Of a stretch of 64,000 nt of DNA, positions 23,641 to 33,040 are shown piece after piece. The notes under the pieces are model-generated. The model was not told where the DNA came from. It did not search any database and was given only the letters and a program-made list of their open reading frames with translations. This DNA comes from Ananas comosus (taxonomy: Eukaryota; Streptophyta; Magnoliopsida; Poales; Bromeliaceae). The stretch spans positions 10,870,501-10,934,500 of the forward strand of contig NC_033625.1 of NCBI RefSeq assembly GCF_001540865.1, in the 5' to 3' direction. The stretch's first letter is position 1; every line of letters begins with the position of its first letter. A program made the translations under genes and the position numbers.

Positions 23641-25005
23641 GAAAGATATCTTATCGAAGAGGCGTCTCAAAGCCGAGCAAATATGTGTTCTCTGTTAATA
23701 TGAAAACTGAAGCATTGTACGGTCGATCAGTTCGTTATAGCTATATTGTGATTCACGAGACAATAGCATCTATCTTGTGTTCTTTAGATTGAGATATTTG
23801 AATGCCTTCTTCATGGTGAGAAGATATTAGCAGGTAAATTTTTTATCGGAATCGATGAATTTGATCAAATTCAGACGATAGATAGTGATGGGATTTGGAT
23901 AAATACAATATTCAATACCAACGCGACCTCTATGAATAGCATCTCTTGGGATTGGATAAATGTTAGGATCCGAGAATGGTGTTAAGGTTAAGCCTACAGG
24001 GCTTTTAGGCATCGGTGGCCATGTCATTGTTGATTTGATTTTGAAGCTGGAAAACCCTGTTGCAGCCGCATAAAATATTTGGCCTCTGAATCATTTATTT
24101 CACATTTTTATGAAATAATTAATTAATAAATCGCCTTGTTGGTGGAACCTACTATTCTGAGAAGCTGGAATGACTAAGATCTCATGTTGACGAAAAATAA
24201 ATAGAATAGAAAAGAACTAATATTCTTTCTTGATGAATAAGCAAAATGAGTACAATTGGTCGGAGATTCTAGTTTTTGGCTCTGGAGTTCTTTGCTGGGA
24301 CTTGACCTTCTAAAGCACGCTACCAAGTTCAGCCACTTGGCTCTGGCAGAGCTTGGTTCAACTGGACTCAGGCACCACCTCTCGGCTGAAGTTGAAGCAC
24401 CTAGGAAATTTTGGAGTGTTGATTTGATCTCACAGATTGGCCGAAGAAATTAACCTGAACAAGTACTACCAACGCTGCTAGACTACTGAAGCAGCTAAGT
24501 GTGGATGAAATTACCACTACTAATCTATGGAAGCTAGCTACTCCTGTTAAACTATTCCTACTTTTTGAGAACTACGGTCCACAATCGCCTGAGAGAGTTG
24601 AACATGTGTGGAAAAGGGTGGTGTCGAGGGGTCATATGAACAGTATTTAAAGCCTTCGCACTCTGAATCCGAATCTAGAGCTCTCCTGATATGTTTGAAT
24701 CTAAAATGAAAATAAAATCACGATATCTCAGCTGAATTTCCCCAAAAAACAAAAGAAAGGAACCCTAACAGATCATAAAGGAGGCCGAAATATGTCGCTA
24801 ACAATATGTAAAGAAGTATTGAATTCTTAGTTTGTAGTCAAAATGGGAAATATAGTTTGCTCCGACTAGCAACATCCCAACAAGTCCTAACATGGGCGCT
24901 CACCTGTAGAACCATTCACTAAAAGGTGATATCGTATGGAGCATTCGGGGATGGATACTAACCAGCAGATTTGGGCGCTGGGAAAACCGCGCATGGGATT
25001 AAGGA
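23641..25005. other. 3' flank of gene 1 and intergenic DNA
   Basis: The first few hundred bases should include the 3' UTR of gene 1; no clear AATAAA was chosen. The rest has no supported gene. Two short open frames here (minus 24027-23827, plus 24256-24453) match nothing I recognise. Confidence 0.35.
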
Positions 25006-25630
25006 CATATTTGGTTCATAATTGGAATCGGCGTAAAAGATAGAATTTGATTGTATTGGAAAGAAAAATGGAATGATGAATCATCTAAAAATATCTGGTT
25101 CATTATTAGAATAATAATTGAAACTATTCAATAACCGTCTTGCTCCAAGTGAAGATGTGGGTAGTAAGGTTATTTTCTGCGCTTACTTTTAGACCTCGGC
25201 CTTGGGGGGATAGTGCTTCGGATGTACGTTTAACTATTCCTAGGATAACCTCAGTTGGGCGACAAAGGCCTTTGTACTTCCCATTGTATTTTCTCAAATA
25301 GGGTATACCCTTGTTTAATAAAAAAAAAAAAAAAAAAAAATCGGAGTGAACATCTAGGATTTTCAGTGTTTTGATTAGTGTTTTGACTAAGAGAGATAAA
25401 GGTGATAAAGCGAGACTAGGGAGAGATGTTTCTGAGAGAAAGTTTTGAGTGGTTTACATTGGAATGGCCCATTCAGAATTCAAAGCCAAATTAAACTGTA
25501 GATGGATTGAACCATTCCCATTCCAAAGTGGAATAGAAATCGGAAGTCAAATCTTGTAAAACAAACAATAACTATCGGAATCAATAAATTTTATTCCGAC
25601 TACATAGTCTAAAATAGGTGAACCAAACAA
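25006..25630. mobile_element. MITE-like element with a retroposon-like insert
   Basis: The left end (CATATTTGGTTCATAATTGG) and right end (TAGGTGAACCAAACAAG) form imperfect inverted repeats of the common TTTGGTTCA type. Inside, about 25150-25340 ends with TTGTTTAATA and a 21-base A run, as expected of a LINE or SINE 3' end. Boundaries of both are approximate and no target duplications were identified. Confidence 0.45.
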
Positions 25631-25650
25631 GTAAGAGTAAGGTGAGGTGG

Positions 25651-25793
25651 TTGAGTAAATTGATTTGATTGGTTATAATTTATTAAAATTATTAAATTAA
25701 ACACACCCTATTTTTAGAATAAAAGTTTTGGAGGTGGTTGAGTAAATTGATTTGATTGGTTATAATTTATTAAAATTATTAAATTAAACACAC
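25651..25793. repeat. 59-bp direct duplication
   Basis: A 59-base AT-rich segment starting GGTTGAGTAAATTG and ending AAACACACCC occurs at about 25651-25709 and again at about 25735-25793. The spacer TTTTTAGAATAAAAGTTTTG also reappears inverted at 25873-25894. Confidence 0.75.
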
Positions 25794-25861
25794 CCTTTTT
25801 TTTTTTCCTTTTATAAATTGACTCACTTTTAAATGACTATTTAATCGGGTTTTTTACCCAA

Positions 25862-26525
25862 CTAGTCTCCTCCAAAACTTTTATTCTAAAAATAGGCCTA
25901 TGAAACTTTTATTTGCAAAAATAGACTCCAAACTGCCACGTGGGCGGTGAGCTGGCGGGGGAAGTTAAAAGCGGTGAACCATTTACCGCTTTCAAATGAA
26001 TGCGGTAAATGGTTCACCGCTTTTATAAGGCTTTAAAAATCCTATGAAGGCGATGAACCATTCACTGCCTTCATGTTATTCCCTCGCCTTCGCGACGGCT
26101 GAGAAAGTGCTTAAAAGCTGTGAACGATTTACCGCTTTTAAAGGCGGTGAATGGTTTACCGCTTTTAAAAACGGTAAACCATTCACCGCCTTTATATGCG
26201 GTACATGATTCACCGCATTCATATGCGGTAAATAGTTAACCGCATTATGAATGTGGTAAACCATTTACCGCATTATTTATTTTTACCGCGCGACGCGCCT
26301 AGACCTACAAATGTTCACCGCTATATGAATGCGGTGAATGGTTCACCGCTATATGAATGCGGTGAATGGTTCACCGCTATATGAATGCGGTGAACCATTC
26401 ACTGCATATATGCATTATCCACCCACTCATGCTGACCTTGCCTATTTGAAGGCTATTTTTACAATAAATTTTTAAGGAGGTCTATTTTTGTAAATAAAAT
26501 TTTCGGGAAGCCTATTTATAAAAAA
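25862..26525. mobile_element. Non-autonomous element filled with about 20-bp palindromes
   Basis: The ends form imperfect inverted repeats of about 55 bases (left: TATTTGCAAAAATAGACTCC; right: GGAGGTCTATTTTTGTAAAT). The interior, 25970-26415, is a run of self-complementary units such as GCGGTGAATGGTTCACCGC, GCGGTAAATGGTTCACCGC and GGTAAACCATTCACCGCC. They are separated by short linkers (CTATATGAAT, TTTTAAA). At least twelve half- or whole palindromes are present. No protein frame is credible. Family unknown to me. Confidence 0.7.
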
Positions 26526-27690
26526 AATTCCTATTTAATCCCTAAATATTTATACATATCACAGTTTAGTTTGTAAATATTTAAAAATCTTGATTGTTAC
26601 TTAAAATGACCTTTTGTGCAGTAAAATGGGGTTAAAATAAGATAAACTAGTTAATTTACAGAGGAACAAAATGATCAATTGACTAAAAAGTGGTTAATCC
26701 TAATAAGCTTAAAAAAATATTCAACTACAGGAATAATTTTTTTTAAAAGAAAAGATTCTAAATTGAAAATATATAAAAGTATAAAATTAGAAATACTTTA
26801 GTGAGAAATATAGAGTCCTACTCTCAATATTGTGATGCAGTAGACTACTTATAACTATTTATATTGTGAAACAAAATTAAAATATCTGACGATATTTTTT
26901 ATTTAATTATTAATTTTAAAACGCCATATACCTAAAATAATAATCTTTAAACATTTAGCCAATTTTCTTTAAAATATAACTTGGTTCATAAACTAAGACA
27001 AGTGCGCATGCTTCGCAGCGGGTAAACATCAAAAGAAAACATAAAATTTTATATAGTCAAACAAAAAATCATAATATTTATTCTAATATAAATGTAATGC
27101 TCGTAGATAAATAATTAAGTAGAAATAATAATAAACACTCTAAAGAGAAAAACCAACTCTTGAAAAATAACATCTACGGGTGGAATGTCAAACCGTAAAA
27201 AATAGTTTTCTTTGGAAAAAAAATTTGGAGGAAAAAAAGTTTTTACGTTTTGTAATGTCCGGCTTGTATAAAAAGCTAATTTTTCATCAACATTTATTTG
27301 GTTGAAAGAAAAAAAATAACATTTGTTTGGGTTGGTGGAAAAAAATAAGTGAAAAAGTTTTACGTAGCTTGAGTTTTCATTTTCTGTTGAAAATCAGCCA
27401 AAAACGAAAACACTATATTTCCCTCAAATTCGTAAAAATAGTTTCTTGAAAAAAAATTTTATGGCTAAATAAATACACGAAAAAAAATTTCAAGCCGAAA
27501 AATAACTTTCGGTACATTTGACAGGAAGCCAAGTAAGATATGAGAGAAAGTACAAAAGAGAGAATAAAGATGAGGATCTTGCTAGATATGAAAGAGATCT
27601 CATAAAATATGTGTAATGGATAAAATTAATACGCAAATTAATTTGCAAAAATCACATAAAGTTCTACATACCTCTTTATAACGGAATTTA
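26526..27690. other. AT-rich intergenic region
   Basis: No gene or clear element. 27160-27530 contains repeated A-rich motifs (AAAAATTT, CCGAAAAATAAC) that resemble an old MITE, but no paired termini were found. Confidence 0.35.
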
Positions 27691-27753
27691 TGTTGTAGTT
27701 ATCAGGATCGGATCTCGTCTTGTTTTACAAACTCTTTGATCTACCAAAAATCT

Positions 27754-28010
27754 GTAGCATACAGTGTTCTTTCTCGTTGCGAACCGGCTACTAGAGTCGA
27801 ACGCAACACACCGCCTAAATTCCTAGAGTTTTTGATGGTGCCCTAGAGTGAATCCAATAGAGAGAATTTCTATAGAGAGAGTNTAGCATACAGTGTTCTT
27901 TCTCGTTGCGAACCGGCTACTAGAGTCGAACGCAACACACTGCCCAAATCCCTAGGGTTTCTGATGGTGCACTAGAGCGAACCCAAGAGGGAGAATTTTG
28001 TGGAGAGATT
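27754..28010. repeat. Direct duplication of about 128 bp across a single N
   Basis: 27754-27882 and 27884-28010 repeat the same LTR segment (TAGCATACAGTGTTCTTTCT, AACCGGCTACTAGAGTCG) with a few mismatches. The N at 27883 is exactly at the junction. Confidence 0.75.
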
Positions 28011-28064
28011 ATATTAATTTTTCTTGCATGTTGTATATGGCCAATACCTCATGTATTTATAAAT

Positions 28065-28984
28065 GGGGTTATTTGCACACACGTCCCTGCAAACATAGTG
28101 AATTACGGAAATAACCCTGCAAAACGAAAATTCCATAAGTTGTCCCTGCAAAAGTCATAAGTTATACAGATATGTCCCTCTGGTTAACATCCGTTAGTGA
28201 ACTGTTTATTTTTTAACAATTTTATTGTGAAATGACCTTTTTGCCCTCACAAATATATCCCTCCAAAAATATTTCTCTTCCCCTTCTCTTTCCCTTCCTC
28301 TTTGGGCTGCCGGAGCAGACGACTGTGGCGGTGCGAGGTCGGGTTCGCCGACGACGAAGAAGAGGGAAGAGAAAGAAGGAGAGGAAGAAGAAGAGGGAAG
28401 AGGAAGTAGGAGAGGAAGAGGGAGAGGAAGAGGGAAGAGAAAGATGAAGAGTGGAAGGGTTCGCCACCGCGTGCCGCCGCCGCATCTCCTCCCTCGCTGG
28501 CGACGAAGAAAAGGGAAGAGATAGAGGAAGAGGAAGAAGAAGGGCGAAGAGGAAGAGGGAGAGGAAGAGGAAGAGGGAAAGGGCTCGCGACCGCCGCCGC
28601 ATCTTCTCCCTCGCCGGCGACGAAGAAGAGGGAAAAGGAAGAGGGAGAGGAAGAGGGAGAGAAAGAGAGAAGAGAAAGAGGAAGAGGGAGAGGTTTCGCC
28701 GCCGTCGCCGCCGCCGCCGCCGTACCTCCTCCCTCGCCGACGACGAAGAAGATGGAAGAGAAAGAGGAGGAAGAAGAAGAAGGGTAAAACTGTCAATTCA
28801 TAATTTAATTAATCATGGTTAAGTATTTTAACCGTGGTTAATACAATTTTTCTAACAGACCTTAACGGTAGGGACATATCTGCATAACTTAGGTCTTTTG
28901 TAGGGACAACTTATGAAATTTTCGTTTTGCAGGGATATTTTCGCAATTCACTATGTTTGCAGGGACGTGTATGCAAATAACCCC
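28065..28984. mobile_element. Mutator-like non-autonomous element 1
   Basis: A 920-bp element with long terminal inverted repeats of at least 110 bases (GGGGTTATTTGCACACACGT on the left, reversed on the right), flanked by TATAAAT on both sides (28058-28064, 28985-28991). Allowing one base on each side gives a 9-bp site with mismatches at the ends. The interior is GC/GA-rich with about four diverged units of roughly 110 bp, each containing a CTCCCTCGCCGGCGACGAAG-like core. Open frames there encode Arg/Glu-rich low-complexity sequence and are not supported genes. Confidence 0.75.
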
Positions 28985-29349
28985 TATAAATAATAAGGAA
29001 GACGTTAATCTTAATCCTATTTTGACTGAATCTCATATAGATAGAGATTTAAACAAATTAGGATTTATCTCTTAAATTTATTTCTTATCCCATGTGCAAT
29101 AGGAATATTTCAGATACTTACCAATATTTATTCCTTATTCCATATGGATTAGGAATAGTTTAGATAGGGTTAATTGCATACACGTCCCTGCAAATATGGT
29201 GAATTGCAGATATATTCCTACAAAGCTCAACTTTCATAAGTTATTCCTGCAAATATGGTGAATTGCAGATATATCCCTACAAAGCTCAACCTTCAGATAC
29301 TTACCAATATTTATTCCTTATCCCATATGGATTAGGAATAGTTTAGATA

Positions 29350-30069
29350 GGGTTAATTGCATACACGTCCCTACAAATATGCTGAATTGCAGATATATCC
29401 CTACAAAGCTCAACTTTTATAAGTTATTCCTACAAAAGTACTAATGTATTCAGATATGTCCCTACCGTTAGAGTCCGTTAGAGAAATTTACTTAACTACA
29501 GTTAAAATACTTAACCATGATTAATTAATAATGTGAATTGACAATTTTGCCCTTCTTCTTCTTCCTCTTCCTCTTCTTCCTCTTCTTCCTCTTGCTCTTC
29601 CTCTGCTGTTTCTTTTTCCTCTTCTTCTCCATATCCTCCATTTCCTCATTCTTTTCTCCTCATTCTTCTTCTTCTTCTTCGTCGTTGTCGTCGATGATCC
29701 GATCGTCGTCACCATCGTGGTGGCCGCATGGGCCATCGTCACGGGCGCCTCCAACGGCATCGGCCGCACCTTTGCTTTCTGCCTCTTCCTTGTCCTCATT
29801 GGTCGCAACCCCGACAAGCTCCACAAGGTCGCCGTCACCGTCGCCGTCGCCGCCATCTGCTCCCGTAGCCTGAAGAGATAGAGGAAGAAGGGAAAATTGT
29901 CATTTCACAACTCTACTGTTAAAAAATTAATAGCTATTTAACAGATCTTAACCAGAGGGACATTTCTGAATACATTAAGACTTTTGCAGGGATAACTTAT
30001 GAAAGTTGAGCTTTGCAGGAATATATCTGCAATTCACCATGTTTGCAGGGATGTGTATGCAATTAACCT
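29350..30069. mobile_element. Mutator-like element 2 carrying a host gene fragment (Pack-MULE)
   Basis: A 720-bp relative of element 1 with inverted ends GGGTTAATTGC and GCAATTAACCT. It is flanked by GTTTAGATA (29341-29349) and TTTTAGATA (30070-30078), a 9-bp duplication with one mismatch, the Mutator signature. The interior is CT-rich except for 29702-29830, which carries a short-chain dehydrogenase fragment. A partial second copy of the left end lies at 29167-29292 through a local duplication. Confidence 0.75.
29702..29830 (+). pseudogene. Captured short-chain dehydrogenase fragment (3-oxoacyl-CoA reductase-like)
   Basis: One frame of the + strand reads AWAIVTGASNGIGRTFAF followed by FLVLIGRNPDKLHKV. 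TGxxxGIG is the cofactor-binding motif of short-chain dehydrogenases. The spacing to GRNPDKL matches plant very-long-chain 3-oxoacyl-CoA reductases (KCR/GL8 type), from memory. Only about 40 residues are present, embedded in CT-rich sequence and lacking the Tyr-Lys active site, so no enzyme is made. Confidence 0.65.
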
Positions 30070-30249
30070 TTTTAGATAAATCCTAATGTAGACGAATTCC
30101 AACATCTCTCATTCGTACACACTTGGTACTTATTCATATTTTCTCATCCCAAATATATTCTCATCTCGTTCTGCTCTTCATATGGAAAGTGGTTGGTGCG
30201 ATCAATAACGAGAAGAATTAAAAGTGAGGAGTGTTATATTAAGCCATCA

Positions 30250-30569
30250 TCCAACTAACATAACACTACAAAGGAACTGATATCTAGTCTTAATGTGTTT
30301 AGATCTTCCATGATACTTTGGATCCTTGGCATAAGCTATCGTTGATTTGTTGTCACAATAGATAATAACAGCATCATCTTCACGCGCTGTTATATTCAAA
30401 TTTATCATAAATCTCCTTAGCCAAATAGCCTCTTGTACTGCTGTTGTACATGCAATGTACTCCGACTCCATAGTCGACAAGGAGACATATAGTTGGTTCT
30501 TACTACACCATGAAATAGTAGCTCCTCCAAGTATAAACGCATATCCCGAGATAGATTTGCATTTATCTC
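30250..30569 (-). pseudogene. Ty1/copia RNase H, 3' part
   Basis: Minus-strand frame KCKSISGYAFILGGATISWC, LYVSLSTMESEYIACTTA, EAIWLRRFM, IIYCDNKSTIAYAKDP and GRSKHIKTRYQFL is the RNase H domain of a copia polyprotein. The upstream half lies beyond 33040, separated by the solo LTR. The frame runs out near the LTR. Confidence 0.9.
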
Positions 30570-33040
30570 TGTCACGCCCCAATCCCCGCCAATTTGGTCG
30601 GGTTCGGGTCGCGTCAACAGACGCCGAACGGACAGAGCCTCCCCTGTCCGCCCAAGGCTCTAACAATACGTATAATTAAGGAATTAACAAGAAAATTGCA
30701 TATATAATGCAAGGCTTACTCGAGGGCAAGCAACAACGGAAGCGAAAGCTCTAAGCTAAATATACAACACATATGATATTTGATTTCTTTTGTACCAAAT
30801 TCAAGTAGATAATACTATTACAATCCATTCGACCATCATATCTTTTTACATTTAGTCATCCACTAAATACATGATTGTTTTCACTTTACATACCTAATTC
30901 AACAAAATAAAGTTGATACATGTATAACAAAAGGGAATGACTATAAAATGCATAAAGTCCCCGGTGGCCGCTACCTACGGCGCCAAACCCTTGCCTCGGT
31001 CCTCCGCCGCCCCGCTCGTGCTAGGACCTGTAGGGTTAGTGGTGTGAGAACTACAACGAAGTTCCCAGTGGGCTCGGCATCCGACCTCGCCGACTTACCC
31101 ACTAGGTCTATCCAGGCATAAGTATTTCAAAGGAAGAAAAGTAACCATTACTAATGCAACTAATACTATGCCTGCAAGAAAGAGTCAGAAGATAAACAAT
31201 TTCAATACAAAATGGAAATGCATGCATGCTCCAATCATGATCAAACTTTGGCTCTTACCCAATCTTGCCGGTTAACTCTGTTAACCCCAATGACTCACAA
31301 CCCAAAATCCCTTAATAACGGGGGACTCGAACCTCCCTAGGGACCGTCAACTGGTGGGACTTTACCACGCCCAGTGGTGACCAACTCCGGAGCGCACCGC
31401 TCGAGGGGGAGCGACCTCCCTCAAGCCAAGACGAAAGGTGAGTATCGATCTAATCCTCAACTTGAGGACTCATAGCCACTAGTCACAATGCCAATATCAC
31501 GATAGGTCTCTACCTATTTATTCTTGCCACTCTCAAGGCTTTATCTTCGACCATGTCATTATGGGTCAAACTATATTCAACGGTTCATCTCTCAATGCAA
31601 TTCTTGTTTCTATGTCAATGACACCCTTGTTTTCTAATGTCCAAGTCCATTCTTACATTCACACATCTCGAGGGTCCAATCACACATGTCCGTTTTGGTT
31701 CTATCATTCTCTATGTTCAACTACGTTAGAAGCATATAAATGAAGTCAAACCAAGTTCCACATGTAGCTACCCTACTATGCATGAATGGGTATATATATA
31801 TATATATGCTCAAAAATAGAGAAATAGACATAGAGGGGAATCCAACGATTCCGGCGTGCACCCCCCACCTCTATGAGTCGTGTGGGTGTAGAATATTAAG
31901 GCCCCCGCACTTTACGAAAGCCGATTCCGCGCCCTATAATCAAATAGTGCCATATTAGGCCTTTTTGTACATGAACTATACTCTAACATTTTCGAAATAT
32001 TAAACGAAGTTGTCCAACGTGTTTAGGGCACCCCCAATTAGGTTTCTACGGGGTCAATTTGTCCCCGAAAAATCCTAGGGCAAAAACCCCAAATTCAAGC
32101 CCTAATCTTGCCATTTAGGGTTTTCCCATGAATCGATCCCAACCCTAAGCAAAGAATAGCATAGGATCATCTAAGAAGCATCCTAACAAGGTTTCTAGAC
32201 CTTTGGTACCAACCCTAGGGCTCCAAACATCATTTCCAAGGATTCACCATGAGAGCACCTTGAGCTCTCATGGGTTCCATGGTGTTCATGGCTCAAAAGA
32301 GCTTCTAAAACCTCTAAGGAGCACAAAGCTCCAAATCTCTTAACCAAAATCCAAACCCTAGAGGAAAACCTTACAAAACTTACCTCTAGTCCAAGCTCCA
32401 CCAAGATTCTTCTTGTTGGAGAGCTCCTAGAACCTCCAAAGCCTCCAAATCCTCCTCCTCTTCTCTTCTTCTTCTTCTTCTCCAAGTCCTAGAGCATGGG
32501 TTCTAGAGAGAGAAAGAGAGGAAATGGGTGAGAGGGTGGAAATGGCTGTGGAAGAGAGGGGTGAGTCATATATAGTGTTGTAACAATTGCACTTAAGCCC
32601 CTCCACTTGTTTCCACTTGAACTGCCCAGACTGGGCATTTTTCGCCTTCGGGGACCGGTCTCCCCGACCAGGGACCGGTTCCCGAACGGGGGTTTTCCAG
32701 GACTTAGCCAAATTTTCGAGTTTTTCGGCTGTTGCGCAGCGAGGGACCGGTCTGCCCGTCAGGGACCGGTCTCCCGAGGACCGGTCTCACCACCAGGGAC
32801 CGGATGCCTCAGGATTTCCTGGCAGGCTACGCGCACGGGGACCGGTCTCTCCTTCAGGGACCGGTCCCCGAGAGCTCAAAATTTGGGACTTAGCCAGATT
32901 TCCAAATTTGCTCTCCGGGTCCCTTTTTGCTCCGTTTATGAACTCCAATGCACTTAGGGTCCACTTTAACTCGTTCAATTACGCGTTCCGCTCGTTTTGA
33001 CGGAACTCGGCACGACTTACGAGGGACGTGGAGTGTTACA
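30570..33040 (-). mobile_element. Solo LTR (2,471 bp) inserted in copia RNase H
   Basis: TGTCACGCCCC at 30570 and GTGTTACA at 33040 are the LTR ends (minus orientation: TGTAACACTCC...GGGGCGTGACA). ATCTC occurs immediately on both sides (30565-30569 and 33041-33045), a perfect 5-bp target-site duplication. Removing the LTR and one copy of ATCTC restores the copia frame (TDRD followed by KCKS). There is no internal coding. It contains seven ACCGGT palindromes (32654-32865), a TATA box on the minus strand (CACTATATATGACTC, near 32570) and a CT-rich leader. Confidence 0.9.

Larger units (their letters stand above)
27691..30104 (-). mobile_element. 3' LTR of the copia element, disrupted by two Mutator-like insertions
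   Basis: On the minus strand the LTR begins TGTTGGAATTCGTC at 30104 and ends CTACAACA at 27691. The TATA region (ATTTATAAATAC) lies near 28053-28064. It is expanded by two DNA transposons (28065-28984 and 29350-30069), an N-joined 128-bp duplication (27754-28010) and a 181-bp duplication (29112-29292 repeated from 29293). The original LTR was probably about 0.5-0.7 kb. It lies directly downstream of the copia RNase H region. Confidence 0.7.

Noticed and set aside
25970..26415. CRISPR-like array
   Set aside because: Units are palindromic with very short, non-unique linkers inside a plant MITE-like element; plants have no CRISPR arrays.
28206..28822. Long open frames on both strands over GA-rich DNA
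   Set aside because: They exist because GAAGAG repeats lack stop codons; the products are Arg/Glu or Phe/Leu/Ser low complexity.
31561..31958. Two small plus-strand frames
   Set aside because: Inside the solo LTR, which has no coding function in this family.
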